NCBI GenBank assembly: GCA_910587055.1 | Contig: CAJUKY010000010.1 | Location: 8,377-72,376 of the forward strand | From: Candidatus Gastranaerophilales bacterium | GTDB taxonomy: Bacteria > Cyanobacteriota > Vampirovibrionia > Gastranaerophilales > Gastranaerophilaceae | DNA length: 64,000 nt | Direction: 5' to 3' | Shown here: in pieces, positions 53,723 to 63,214 of the stretch | How the letters are laid out: each line of letters begins with the position of its first letter | Position numbering within the stretch: position 1 is the stretch's first letter | Program-made: the position numbers and the translations under genes | Notes under the pieces: model-generated | Seen by the model: the letters and a program-made list of their open reading frames with translations, nothing else | The model's database searches: none | What the model was told of the DNA's origin: nothing

Positions 53723-54428
53723 ATGAGTTTTTTACCCCCCCCCCCCCCGTATAATTGCAGGAGTTAAGCAGGCAGCACAGGTTCTGGCGAAAGTTAACAC
53801 TACCGGCGCTGTTGATAAAACTTTAAACAGTACAATGTCCACATCAAGGCTTATTGAAGAATTTCCTGATGCTGTAACTGCAGCTAAGGATAAAATTATA
53901 AATACAAAAGCAAAAGCAAATGTTGAAAAGATGCTTGGCACTGATAATACAGTAGTTCATGCAGAGGAAAGACTCCGCAGAGAATTAATTGATACACAGT
54001 TTTCAAGCGTGCAAAAACTTTTTAAGAGAGTACACAATTCTTTTATGCCGGTGGAATTTCCATCTGGCGAAAAAATTAATCTAAAGAAGAGTATAGTAAA
54101 TGAAATTGCGAGCAATTCTCTAAAAGGCAAGGAAACCAATTTTGAATATGTAAATAAAAACGGAGATACAATAAAAGGTTTTGTTTCAAAAGAAACCAAA
54201 AAGCAAGGCGAAGACTGCTTTTTTGTGCAGATGAAAAGAATTTTCGGCGATAAAAACGAAACAATTGAAACAAGATATTATCCGAAAAGTTCTGAAATAA
54301 GGAGTGTCGGCAGAAAGCCTGACGGTACAAAAACTATTTCTATAATAACAGGCAACGAAACCGGCGGAAAGCTGAAAACGAACACTCATCCCGTTACAGG
54401 CACAAAGCTTGATATAGTTTCAAAATAA
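53723..54428 (+). CDS. hypothetical protein, frame broken at a 14-C tract (phase-variable candidate)
   Basis: ATG 53723 has AAGGA upstream and reads MSFLPPPP into a run of 14 C (53735-53748); as written the frame then stops at 53765. With 13 C (or 16) it would run on as RIIAGVKQAAQVLAKVN... to 54428, about 234 residues. Downstream of the tract the frame is open and coding-like throughout (VKKAFGE-type basic helical start, a beta-rich region with GKETNFEYVNKNGDTIKGFV, then TGGKLKTNTHPVTGTKLDIVSK). Function unknown. Either a slipped-strand on/off switch caught off, or a homopolymer sequencing error. Confidence 0.65.
53735..53748. repeat. poly-C homopolymer tract (14 C)
   Basis: Longest homopolymer seen in this AT-rich window, placed at codons 5-9 of the 53723 gene, where contingency tracts usually lie. 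Confidence 0.9.
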
Positions 54429-54430
54429 AT

Positions 54431-56278
54431 TTATTCCACCGTTACTGATTTTGCAAGGTTTCTGGGCTGGTCTACATCTTTTCCTAAGTATTCAGAGATG
54501 TGGTAAGCCAGAAGCTGTAATACCACTATATTTAAAGCAGGTGATACAATATCCGGAATTTCAGGAATTATCACCGCATCGTCAAATAAATTTTTGTGTT
54601 TTTCATCAATAAAATTTGTAACGCCGATAAGTTTTGCCTGTCTTGCTTTTGCTTCTTCGCAGTTTGATAAAACCTTATCGTAAACCACACCTTCATTTAA
54701 AATAGCCAGAACCGGCATGGTTTCATCAAGCATTGCAATAGGCCCGTGTTTTAATTCGCCTGCAGGATAACCCGTAGCGTTGATATAGCTTATTTCTTTA
54801 AGCTTTAAAGCGCCTTCAAGTGCCGTGGGGTAATTAATTCCGCGTGCAATAAAAATGAAATTTTTAAAGCTTGAATATTTTTTTGCAATGTTTTCAATAT
54901 TTTTTGTATCGTTTAAAATCGTTTCAAGTTTGCTTGGCAGGGTTAAAAGTTCTTTTTTGATTTCTTTTATCAAGCTTGAATTATTGCATTTTGTTGAATT
55001 TTCAGCCATATAAATTGCAAGCAGATAAAGGCTTAAAAGCTGTGCCATGTAAGATTTTGTGGCCGCAACGGATACCTCAATTCCCGCATTTACCGGAAGC
55101 AGGCTGTCTGCAAGCCTTGCCATCGCACTGTCTTTTCTGTTTGTAATTATCAAAATATGGGAATTTTTTTCTTTAGCTTGTTTTATTGCCGTTATTGTGT
55201 CTGCGGTTTCACCTGATTGTGAAATGCCTATTACAAGAGTGTTTTCATCCGCTATTGTGTTTCTGTAAATATACTCGCTTGATGCCTCAACATCAACGGG
55301 AATTCCTGTTAATTCTTCAAAAATATATTTGCCTACAAGCCCTGCATGCAAAGAAGTTCCGCAGGCAATTATCTGAATTCTGTTAATTTTTGTAAGCTGT
55401 TCTTTACTTAACTTTACATCATCCAGAACCACGGCAAGATTTTCACTTTTGATTTTATCAATAAGTACATTTCTTACAACATCTGGCTGTTCGTGGATTT
55501 CTTTCAGCATAAAATGTTTGTAGCCCATTTTTGAAAGCGCAATCGGCTCAAACGGAAGATTTTCTATCTTATTTGCAATTAAATTGTTATTTTTGTCATA
55601 AATTTTTATGGAGTCTGTTTTAATTTCAGCCACCTGATTATCCGATAAGTAGATTGCCTTTTTTGTATATTCAATAATGGCGGGGATATCGGATGCGATA
55701 AAGTTTTCGCCTTCGCCTACACCGATAATCAGAGGGGCATTTTTTCTTGCGGCAATTATTCTGTCAGGCATTGTTTTATGTGTAACGCAGAAAGCATAGG
55801 CGCCTTTTAATTTTTTAACAGCATTTTGCACGGCTTTTAGTAAATCTTTTGTGTCTGCAAATTCATGGGCAATTAAATGTGCCGCAACCTCTGTATCTGT
55901 TTGAGAGAGGAATTTACAGCCTTTTTTTTCTAAATCCGGTTTTAAATCTTTATAGTTTTCAATTATGCCGTTATGAACAATTGTAAGGCTGCCGCAGTTG
56001 CAATGGTGCGGGTGAGCGTTAACTTCCGTCGGAAGACCGTGGGTTGCCCATCTTGTGTGGCCTATACCTATATTAGCATTTATATTTTCTTCTTTTTCTT
56101 GAGAGAGAATTTCTTTAAGGTTGCTTAATTTTCCCGGTGCTTTATAAATATGAACGGCATTATTTGAAATGAGGGCAACACCTGCTGAATCATAGCCCCT
56201 GTATTCAAGGTATGAAAGTCCTTTCAGGATGACATCAACCGCTCTTTTTTTGCCTATATATCCTACAATTCCGCACAT
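54431..56278 (-). CDS. glmS: glutamine--fructose-6-phosphate aminotransferase
   Basis: 615 residues. Makes glucosamine-6-phosphate for peptidoglycan and lipid A. The N-terminal amidotransferase begins MCGIVGYIG with Cys2 as nucleophile and has GHTRWATHGLPTEVNAHPH; two SIS isomerase domains follow (ACGTSLHAGLVGKYIFE, GISQSGETADT, ARGINYPTALEGALKLKEISY) and the end is the canonical DQPRNLAKSVTVE. SD AGAGGAA lies 12 nt upstream. No glmS ribozyme is recognised in the leader. Confidence 0.98.
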   Translation of the reverse strand: MCGIVGYIGKKRAVDVILKGLSYLEYRGYDSAGVALISNNAVHIYKAPGKLSNLKEILSQEKEENINANIGIGHTRWATHGLPTEVNAHPHHCNCGSLTIVHNGIIENYKDLKPDLEKKGCKFLSQTDTEVAAHLIAHEFADTKDLLKAVQNAVKKLKGAYAFCVTHKTMPDRIIAARKNAPLIIGVGEGENFIASDIPAIIEYTKKAIYLSDNQVAEIKTDSIKIYDKNNNLIANKIENLPFEPIALSKMGYKHFMLKEIHEQPDVVRNVLIDKIKSENLAVVLDDVKLSKEQLTKINRIQIIACGTSLHAGLVGKYIFEELTGIPVDVEASSEYIYRNTIADENTLVIGISQSGETADTITAIKQAKEKNSHILIITNRKDSAMARLADSLLPVNAGIEVSVAATKSYMAQLLSLYLLAIYMAENSTKCNNSSLIKEIKKELLTLPSKLETILNDTKNIENIAKKYSSFKNFIFIARGINYPTALEGALKLKEISYINATGYPAGELKHGPIAMLDETMPVLAILNEGVVYDKVLSNCEEAKARQAKLIGVTNFIDEKHKNLFDDAVIIPEIPDIVSPALNIVVLQLLAYHISEYLGKDVDQPRNLAKSVTVE

Positions 56279-56324
56279 ATTCTAAATTCCTCTTGTTTTT
56301 CTCCTCTTAATCCTCTAATTCTAT

Positions 56325-56412
56325 TATGTAAAAAGCTTATTTGCAAATTAAGATTTGATAAAGATAATTTGCAAACCTGCTTTCATAAAGACGGTATGTA
56401 AAAAGCTTATTT
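56325..56412. repeat. direct and inverted repeats upstream of glmS
   Basis: TATGTAAAAAGCTTATTT occurs twice (about 56325 and 56395). TTGCAAATTA and TAATTTGCAA form a 10-bp inverted repeat between them. Possibly a regulator site for glmS. Confidence 0.5.
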
Positions 56413-56417
56413 ATATT

Positions 56418-56452
56418 AAAAGACCCGCTTGTTACGAGTTTGCGGGTCTTTT
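56418..56452 (-). terminator. terminator of serC
   Basis: AAAAGACCCGC and GCGGGTCTTTT form an 11-bp perfect stem with a 13-nt loop; the U-tract on the minus strand lies within the AAAA/TTTT ends. Confidence 0.85.
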
Positions 56453-56473
56453 GGTTTATTTTATAAAGTTTTC

Positions 56474-57577
56474 TTAAGCATTTTCCTGTTCAAATTTTTT
56501 CATAAATTGAACAAGGGCTTCAACCCCCTCAATCGGCATTGCATTGTAGATTGAAGCACGCATGCCGCCAACGGTTCTGTGTCCTTTAAGCTGTACGAGT
56601 CCTACATTTTTGGCTTCTTCAATGAATTTTTTGTCCAATTCCTCGTCGCCTGTTATAAAAGGAACATTCATTAGAGACCTTGAACCCTTTTCTACAGTGC
56701 CCTTGAAGAGTTTTGAAGAATCAAGAAAATCGTATAAAATTTTTGCTTTCTTTTCGTTTAATTCTTTCATTTTTTCTAAGCCGCCAAGTTTTTTAAGCCA
56801 TTTGAATACAAGACCGCAAATATAGATACCGTAAGCAGGAGGGGTATTATATAGGCTGTCGTTATCGGCATGGGTTTTATATTTTAACATTGTGGGGCAC
56901 CAGCTCGGGAGATCTTCTCTTATAAGGTCTTCACGAATTATGACAATCTGAACGCCTGCAGGGCCTACGTTTTTCTGCACGCCTGCATAAATCAAACCGT
57001 ATTTTGTAACATCAACCGGTTCTGATAAAAAGCAGGAAGACATATCTGCTACAAGGATTTTACCTTTTGTATTCGGCAGTGTATGGAATTTTGTACCGTA
57101 GATTGTATTATTCTCGCAAATATAGACATAGGCTGCATCTTCAGAAATCGGTAAATTTGAACAGTCAGGAATATAAGAAAAAGTTTTATCCTCAGATGTT
57201 GCTACTTTGTTGATTTTACCGTATTTTTGAGCTTCAACATATGCTTTTTTTGCCCACTGTCCTGTGACGATATAGTCTGCAACCCCTGTGCTGTCTGATT
57301 TTAGAAGGTTAATAGGCACCATGGAAAATTGCAAATGCGCACCGCCCTGCAAAAATAAAACTTTATAATTATCAGGAATATTCATTAATTCCCTTAAGTC
57401 TTTTTCAGCTGTTTTTATAATGTTATCGTAGGTTTTAGACCTGTGAGACATTTCCATTACAGACATACCTGAATTTTGATAATTCATCATTTCATCTGCC
57501 GCCTGTTTTAGGACTTCTTCCGGTAAAACTGCCGGCCCTGCTGAAAAATTGTAAACTCTGCCGTTTGTTTGTGTCAT
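56474..57577 (-). CDS. serC: phosphoserine aminotransferase
   Basis: 367 residues, PLP enzyme of serine synthesis that transaminates 3-phosphohydroxypyruvate. Motifs: YNFSAGPAVLPEEVL at the start, MSHRSKTYDNII, LFLQGGAHLQFSMVP, the PLP-lysine region GLIYAGVQKNVGPAG and the C-terminal LKGHRTVGGMRASIYNAM. Full length. SD AAGGAG is present. It shares strand and orientation with mtnA, 42 bp downstream of that gene's stop. Confidence 0.97.
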   Translation of the reverse strand: MTQTNGRVYNFSAGPAVLPEEVLKQAADEMMNYQNSGMSVMEMSHRSKTYDNIIKTAEKDLRELMNIPDNYKVLFLQGGAHLQFSMVPINLLKSDSTGVADYIVTGQWAKKAYVEAQKYGKINKVATSEDKTFSYIPDCSNLPISEDAAYVYICENNTIYGTKFHTLPNTKGKILVADMSSCFLSEPVDVTKYGLIYAGVQKNVGPAGVQIVIIREDLIREDLPSWCPTMLKYKTHADNDSLYNTPPAYGIYICGLVFKWLKKLGGLEKMKELNEKKAKILYDFLDSSKLFKGTVEKGSRSLMNVPFITGDEELDKKFIEEAKNVGLVQLKGHRTVGGMRASIYNAMPIEGVEALVQFMKKFEQENA

Positions 57578-57619
57578 AATTTTTTATACTCCTTATTATG
57601 ATTACAATTATTATTTAGA

Positions 57620-58747
57620 CTATTTTTGTAATTTTTGTTTAAGTTCTTCGGGTTTAAAAATGCCGTCTTCTGTGATAATACCTGCTATAAGCGAGTTGTC
57701 GGTAACATCAAAGCTCGGGTTGATAATTTTTACCCCCTCGGCACAAATTCGTTTTCCGTTTACCATTGTCACTTCTTCTTCATCCCGAAGTTCAATTATA
57801 ATGTCATTTCCGGACTTTATTGATAAGTCTATGGTAGATTTCGGCGCCGCTACATAAAACGGTATATTGTAGTATTTGGCTGCAATTGCAACTGTTGATG
57901 TGCCGATTTTATTTGCCGTATCACCGTTTGCGGCAATTCTGTCTGCCCCTACAACCACAACATCTATCATTTTATTTCTCATAAAATAGCTGCACATACC
58001 GTCTGTGATAAGGGTTACAGGGATATTATCGCGCACCAGTTCAAATGTTGTAATTTTTGCACCCTGCCCTCTCGGACGTGTTTCATCTGCAAAAACCTGA
58101 ATGGTTTTATCTTTTGCAAACGCGCTTCGTATTACTCCAAGGGCGGTTCCGTATCCTACGGTAGCCAGAGCCCCTGCGTTGCAATGAGTCAGGATGCCTG
58201 CCCCCTTTGGAATGACCTGCGCACCGTAATCTCCGATACTTTTATTTATTTTAATATCGTCATTTTCAAGCTTAATTGCATGCTCAATCAAGTTCGCGCA
58301 AACATCCCTTAAATCAAGGGTTTTGGAGTTTTCAACAATTTTTTTCTGCTCCCCTATTGCCCATAAGAGGTTTACAGCGGTGGGACGTGAAGAATTTAGG
58401 TAATCAAAGCCCTTTTCGAGTTCTTTAAAAAATTCTGTTTTTTGGCTTTCCGTGGTATTTAGCGGAATATTTTTATTCCATATGTCTTCTAAAGCCTCTT
58501 TTGGAGCTATTTTTGAGAGGAGCTCAAGCGCAAAAAGCGCACAGCCGTGTGCTCCTGCAATACCTATAGCCGGTGCACCGCGCACTATCATTGTTTTTAT
58601 TGCGTCATACATCGAATTTAGTGTTTTTATTTCCACTTTTTCATATGTATATGGAATTTTAGTCTGGTCAACCATCAAAGAATAGCCGCCTGATTGAGTT
58701 TTACACCATTCTATAGTTTTTTCTTCATGTTGTAATTCCTGTGTCAT
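57620..58747 (-). CDS. mtnA: S-methyl-5-thioribose-1-phosphate isomerase
   Basis: 375 residues from ATG 58747 (MTQELQHEEKTIEW), chosen because GAGGAG lies 10 nt upstream; the open frame runs 135 bp further but is rich in Lys/Tyr and unlike the family. Motifs: MIVRGAPAIGIAGAHG, GILTHCNAGALATVGYG with the catalytic Cys, and VVGADRIAANGDTANKIGT with the catalytic Asp. It isomerises methylthioribose-1-phosphate in methionine salvage. No other mtn gene is in view. Confidence 0.95.
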   Translation of the reverse strand: MTQELQHEEKTIEWCKTQSGGYSLMVDQTKIPYTYEKVEIKTLNSMYDAIKTMIVRGAPAIGIAGAHGCALFALELLSKIAPKEALEDIWNKNIPLNTTESQKTEFFKELEKGFDYLNSSRPTAVNLLWAIGEQKKIVENSKTLDLRDVCANLIEHAIKLENDDIKINKSIGDYGAQVIPKGAGILTHCNAGALATVGYGTALGVIRSAFAKDKTIQVFADETRPRGQGAKITTFELVRDNIPVTLITDGMCSYFMRNKMIDVVVVGADRIAANGDTANKIGTSTVAIAAKYYNIPFYVAAPKSTIDLSIKSGNDIIIELRDEEEVTMVNGKRICAEGVKIINPSFDVTDNSLIAGIITEDGIFKPEELKQKLQK

Positions 58748-58900
58748 CTGTGTTTTGCTCCTCTTGTATTTTATAGCTTCAAGCCATTCCTTGCTTTTCA
58801 ATGTTTTTTCCGCATAAAAATATTTGCGTTTTTTAACAAATTTTACCCGAAAAACAGGCAAATTGCGCACAAAAATAAGCACTATGTTACAATTGTTAAG

Positions 58901-59341
58901 TTAATTTTTATTAAATCTGTTTATTAAAAAGCCCGTCAATAGGCCGCCTACAGCGTTTGTTGCAAAGAAAATCAACATAACCGAAATAATAAGCACCGAG
59001 GCTAGGAAAAAATTCAAAAAATCAATTCCGTATGTGTAATAAGTTTTTATAAATAATTTTAAAAATAATACAAGCGGTGCAAAAATAATTAAAAATGAAA
59101 CACAGCAAATGCTTCCCGCCATACCGCCAAGAAGTGTACAATCCTTTGTATCAAGGGTTTTCAGGATACCGGGGTTTAGTTTTTCTAAAGCTATTAATAT
59201 AATTATTCCCGATAAAAACGGCAGCAAAAAGAGGCTTATAGTTGGCATCAGAGCCGGAACAAGAGCAATAATTCCAAGTCCTGCACCGAATATTGTGCTG
59301 TATATTGCTGTTTTTTTTAATATTTCTAAATCTAAAGCCAT
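58901..59341 (-). CDS. hypothetical four-helix membrane protein
   Basis: 146 residues from ATG 59341 (MALDLEILKKTAIYS), with AGAGG 6 nt upstream. Four hydrophobic segments (about 12-30, 33-50, 70-95, 108-138) with Gly/Ala-rich GLLTGFLINRF at the end; resembles small DUF4199/TM-rich unknowns without a firm match. It lies 8 bp after ruvC on the same strand. Confidence 0.7.
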   Translation of the reverse strand: MALDLEILKKTAIYSTIFGAGLGIIALVPALMPTISLFLLPFLSGIIILIALEKLNPGILKTLDTKDCTLLGGMAGSICCVSFLIIFAPLVLFLKLFIKTYYTYGIDFLNFFLASVLIISVMLIFFATNAVGGLLTGFLINRFNKN

Positions 59342-59349
59342 TTTTACCT

Positions 59350-59823
59350 CTAAAATATTGTACTTCTTGCGTGGCAAATAGCTATTGCTATTGAATCTAC
59401 GGTATCATCCAGTTTTGTATTTTTATTTAGCGTAATGAATTTCTCAACCATAGTGCGCACTTCGGATTTATCAGCCCTGCCATGGCCTGTTAAGACCTGT
59501 TTTACGGTAAGCGGAGTGTATTCAGAGGTCTTAATACCTGATTTTTCAAGTGCCGCAAGGATTACGCCGCGTGCTTCCGCCACAGGGATTATTGTTTTCT
59601 GGTTTTTAAAGAAAAACAATTGTTCAATTGCAGCTTCATCGGGTTTATATATATTACAGATTTGTAACATATCTTCATAAAGTTCAACAAGTCTTTTTGA
59701 AACGGTATCGGATTTATTTGTTTGAATACTTCCCGAATTCAGCAGTTCGTAGCCGTTTTCATCAGCTTCAATTATGCTGTATCCCGTAATACCTATCCCC
59801 GGGTCAATTCCTAAAATCCTCAT
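59350..59823 (-). CDS. ruvC: Holliday junction resolvase RuvC
   Basis: 157 residues. Catalytic acidic residues in LGIDPGIGITGYS (Asp7), EAAIEQLFF and the C-terminal DDTVDSIAIAICH. Resolves Holliday junctions with RuvAB. Extended -10 TGATATAAT on the minus strand ends 7 nt before ATG 59823, so a leaderless transcript is expected. First gene of a pair with the small membrane protein. Confidence 0.96.
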   Translation of the reverse strand: MRILGIDPGIGITGYSIIEADENGYELLNSGSIQTNKSDTVSKRLVELYEDMLQICNIYKPDEAAIEQLFFFKNQKTIIPVAEARGVILAALEKSGIKTSEYTPLTVKQVLTGHGRADKSEVRTMVEKFITLNKNTKLDDTVDSIAIAICHARSTIF

Positions 59824-59859
59824 GCCACTTATTATATCATAGGTTTATTATTATCTTGC

Positions 59860-60050
59860 AGGATTTGCGTTAAAAATTTATAACATTAAGCATAAGTGAA
59901 TAATAATTTCTTGGTGAATGTATAAAGTGAGAGTGTTTGAACCCGTGCGCTTATTAGCTGAAAGCACGGGTGAGTTCTCGAACAATAAAAGGTGAACCTA
60001 GAAATTATATGAACGTTGCCAAACTGTTATAAATTTTTAACGCAAATCCT
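59860..60050. mobile_element. 191-bp MITE-like repeat, copy 1
   Basis: Perfect 26-bp terminal inverted repeats (59860-59885 and 60025-60050) around a core shared with copy 2 at 63212-63516 (in opposite orientation): AGCATAAG-GAATAATAATTTCTT, AAGTGAGAGTGTTTGA, TCGAACAATAAAAGGTGA, AGAAATTATATGA, GTTGCCAAACTG. A central hairpin ACCCGTGC/GCACGGGT (59941/59964). No ORF. It occupies most of the ruvC-GH35 gap (59824-60279). Confidence 0.75.
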
Positions 60051-60244
60051 TTTTATTAAAAAGGCAAAATAAAATGCGATTTGTAAACAAACCGCATAAG
60101 TCAAGAAAGGAATGGTTAGACTATTAACATTTATGATTATTACATAAATTATATTGCTATGCAAATTACTTAATAATTTTTTACGTTTCTACATATAGTT
60201 GTATAGTATGGGTTTTGTTGAGTATTTTTGCTTATAAGCCGAGC

Positions 60245-60273
60245 TTGAAAGTGTTTGAAATATGCTTTAAAAT
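60245..60273 (+). promoter_or_regulatory. promoter of the GH35 gene
   Basis: TTGAAA (60245-60250) and TAAAAT (60268-60273), spacer 17 bp; the -10 ends 6 nt before ATG 60280, predicting a leaderless mRNA. Confidence 0.6.
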
Positions 60274-60279
60274 AAGAAT

Positions 60280-62754
60280 ATGGATTGTGTTTTTGATAAA
60301 AATTCTTTAATTATTGACGGCAAAAGAACGTTTATAAAAAGCGGCTCGCTGCATTATTTTCATACTTTCGGGAAAAACGAGTGGTTTGACAGGCTGTCTA
60401 AAATGAAAGCAGGCGGGTATAATGCGGTTGATCTTTATTTTTGCTGGAGTTTTCATTCGCCAAAACCTGATTTTTATGATTTTTCCGATTATAAAAATAT
60501 CCGTGAATTGCTTTCAATAGCGCGTGATTTGGGACTTTTTATCATTGCACGCCTGGGTCCTTATATTAATGCGGAATTATCCGGCGGAGGTATTCCATAC
60601 TGGCTTTTTAAGGATAAAACAGCCGTTATCCGCAACAGAAAAAACGGAGATTATATTTATTCAAAATCTTTTATGAATGCTCTAAAAGGCTGGTATAATG
60701 CACTTTTGCCTGTTATTAAAGATTTTGATAACGTTATTTTAATTCAGGTTGAAAATGAATATTCAACAAACGGCGGTGAAACGGAATATATTGAGGAACT
60801 TGCGCAAATGGTGCGTGAGGCGGGAATAAAGGCACCCGTTTTTCATAATGATGCATATATAGCAGGAATGTACAGCGATGTTGTCGATATTTATGCCTGT
60901 GATGTTTATCCTTTCATAAATCCTGCAAATTCATGGAAAGATAGTACTTTTGCCTTTGATACGCTTGATAATCTTGAAGATATTGTGAGGGATTTTAATA
61001 ATTCGTCTCCGCTTTTTATAGCGGAATTGCAGGCAGGATGGTATGATAAGTGGCTCGGGTGCGGGTATGAGAATATACGCGAAAATTTAGGATTTAACCA
61101 TATAAATATTATGACAAAAACCGCAATAGCAAACGGAGTGACGATTTTTAACCATTATATGGCAGCAGGCGGCACAAATATTCTTGATCTTGCTGCGGAT
61201 GAAGTTTATACAAGCTACGATTTTGCAGCGCCCATCAGCGAATTCGGGGCAATTCGCGATAATTTTAAAAAAGCAAAAGAGATTAATTATTTTCTTGATG
61301 CTTTTAATTTGTGCGAAACAGAGCCTTGCAGTATGGATTTTGAGGTTCCTGAAAATTGTTTTGCAAAGCTCAGGGAAGATAAAATCAATAATTGCAAATG
61401 GAAATTTTTAAGGAATTTAAACCGTCTTGAAACATATATAGACGGAGTTTGCGTGGATGCTTACGATATGAAAATTCTGCCCTGCGGTCTAAAATTAAAG
61501 GCGGCAGAAATTGTAACATCAGGTTTAGAAATCTTTACAAAACTTGAAGATGAAGATACTGAAACGGTATTTTTAATATCGGATTTTAAAAACGATATTA
61601 AAATAAAAGATGCAAACGGTTTTGAAACTCTGATTTCAGGGGATAAGGCAGATTTTGAAACGGTTGAATTCAAAGCGCCATGCAATTCTTGCACTACCGG
61701 TGCAAAAGTTACAAAATTCATATTCATTTCAAGAAAGATTGCGAATGATTGCTGGAAAATAGCTAATAAGCTGATTTTTGGGGCAAGCTTTGTGTATCCG
61801 AACGGTAAAATTTTTGCAAATACTTTGAGGAAAATCAAATTTTATACGGTAAAAGACGGTTTTAGCGAATGCATTTTTGAGCCTGAATTGAGTAAGAAAA
61901 AAATAAAGCTGACCGATTTTGAAGTTTATTTTGCGGCGCCTGAAATTGAAGCGGAGTATGATTATTCGGATTGGAAAAGCGTTGCTCATAATGATGATTT
62001 TACGCTTTGCGATTCATTCTGCTCCGATGTGTATTCTGAATTTGTCTGGTATAAAGGGCAGATTTCAAGGGAAAATACGGAAATTTCAATCTCCGCGCGG
62101 CATATTTTTGCAATTTATATAAACGGCAGAGAATTATTAAACAGAAACAGCTATAAATACGATAATCTGTGTCAGGTGGATGAGCATTTATCGGTTTTAA
62201 TTCCTCCCGAATTTTTGAAATATGATAAAAATGAAATTACAATTCTTGTACAAAATCTGGGGTTTGATAAAGGGTTTACCAATGATATCGGCACCCCGAG
62301 GGGATTAATATATTTTAAAACCGATAAAAATGAAAAAATCGACTGGAAAATAAGGGGTAGAATTACCCTTGATAAACGCCCTGCTTCTGACAATCAGGCG
62401 CCGTATCTTGCCGTGCTTGAAAACAGTTTTACAATTCCTGATATTTATTTATCAAAAGGAGTTATGGCACCCTTTGTTTTAAATATGAATAAAACACCTT
62501 TCAGGCGCGCTGTGATATTTTTGAACGATACAAAAATCGGCCGTTTTATAAGAAACAATTCACCGCAGGAGAAATTTTATCTGCCCCCGCATTTTCTAAA
62601 AAAAGAATCGGAAGGTAAAAATGTGCTGAAGATTGTTGTTTGGGAAAAAGGACACAGGATACGCTCTGTATATGATTATAAAAATTATCTTCAAAACATT
62701 GTTTTAACGGTTGAAAATCATAAAGTCTGGGAAGCTTTAAATTCCGTAAATTAA
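60280..62754 (+). CDS. GH35 beta-galactosidase-like glycoside hydrolase
   Basis: 824 residues. The catalytic TIM barrel (about 5-330) shows the GH35 pattern: SGSLHYFHT, GGYNAVDLYFCWSFHSP, IARLGPYINAELSGGGIPYWL, acid/base glutamate in LIQVENEYS (about 158-166) and nucleophile in FIAELQAGWYD (about 245-255). Beta-sandwich domains follow (about 540-800). No signal peptide, so it probably acts on imported oligosaccharides. It has no transporter or regulator neighbours. Activity on beta-galactosides is family inference. Confidence 0.88.
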   Translation: MDCVFDKNSLIIDGKRTFIKSGSLHYFHTFGKNEWFDRLSKMKAGGYNAVDLYFCWSFHSPKPDFYDFSDYKNIRELLSIARDLGLFIIARLGPYINAELSGGGIPYWLFKDKTAVIRNRKNGDYIYSKSFMNALKGWYNALLPVIKDFDNVILIQVENEYSTNGGETEYIEELAQMVREAGIKAPVFHNDAYIAGMYSDVVDIYACDVYPFINPANSWKDSTFAFDTLDNLEDIVRDFNNSSPLFIAELQAGWYDKWLGCGYENIRENLGFNHINIMTKTAIANGVTIFNHYMAAGGTNILDLAADEVYTSYDFAAPISEFGAIRDNFKKAKEINYFLDAFNLCETEPCSMDFEVPENCFAKLREDKINNCKWKFLRNLNRLETYIDGVCVDAYDMKILPCGLKLKAAEIVTSGLEIFTKLEDEDTETVFLISDFKNDIKIKDANGFETLISGDKADFETVEFKAPCNSCTTGAKVTKFIFISRKIANDCWKIANKLIFGASFVYPNGKIFANTLRKIKFYTVKDGFSECIFEPELSKKKIKLTDFEVYFAAPEIEAEYDYSDWKSVAHNDDFTLCDSFCSDVYSEFVWYKGQISRENTEISISARHIFAIYINGRELLNRNSYKYDNLCQVDEHLSVLIPPEFLKYDKNEITILVQNLGFDKGFTNDIGTPRGLIYFKTDKNEKIDWKIRGRITLDKRPASDNQAPYLAVLENSFTIPDIYLSKGVMAPFVLNMNKTPFRRAVIFLNDTKIGRFIRNNSPQEKFYLPPHFLKKESEGKNVLKIVVWEKGHRIRSVYDYKNYLQNIVLTVENHKVWEALNSVN

Positions 62755-62845
62755 CCGGCGCAAAAATTAAAGTTTTCTTTTGATTTTGCCGATAATACAA
62801 TTGTAGTATTTCCCGTTTGCAGTATGTAAAAAGGAGATGAAAATT

Positions 62846-63214
62846 ATGGCCGTGCTTCCTGATTTTTTAATTAAACGTGTTTATAAAAAAGGGTCTTTAA
62901 GAAAGACCGATAAAGGGATTGAGTTTGATTTGAAAAATGTTCTGGGTCCAGGGGTGATATCGGGGTTAGAGAGTATACAAATTAATGATTATATTTTTAA
63001 AAAAGATGTTATAAGCTTTGTAACGGGTGGGGTTGAGCTTCTTGCAACAAAGGTGGATGAATTAAATCCGATACAATTCAGGCTGAATCAGGAAGGGACA
63101 ATGAAGCTTGCTGAAAGCGTGAATTGCTTGAAAAACGGACTTAATCAAATTATTTTAGAAATAATGAACCCCGAAGCGGGAAAATTAAAAATAACTTTTA
63201 CCGATGCTATTTAA
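62846..63214 (+). CDS. hypothetical protein
   Basis: 122 residues from ATG 62846, which has AAGGAG 9 nt upstream; an ATG 9 bp earlier abuts the SD and is less likely. Alternating polar/hydrophobic pattern (KGIEFDLKNVLGPGVISGLESIQIND...GKLKITFTDAI) suggests a small beta-rich fold. No family recognised. Its stop codon overlaps the terminal inverted repeat of the repeat copy that follows. Confidence 0.7.
   Translation: MAVLPDFLIKRVYKKGSLRKTDKGIEFDLKNVLGPGVISGLESIQINDYIFKKDVISFVTGGVELLATKVDELNPIQFRLNQEGTMKLAESVNCLKNGLNQIILEIMNPEAGKLKITFTDAI

Noticed and set aside
53732..53941. Minus-strand frame reading through the poly-C tract as poly-Gly
   Set aside because: Opposite to a better-supported gene with SD and coding-like composition; regarded as a shadow.
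56279..56473. Possible glmS ribozyme in the glmS leader
   Set aside because: The leader is AT-rich with simple repeats and lacks the conserved glmS ribozyme core.
59860..60050. Insertion sequence
   Set aside because: Terminal inverted repeats are present but there is no transposase or room for one; described as MITE-like only.
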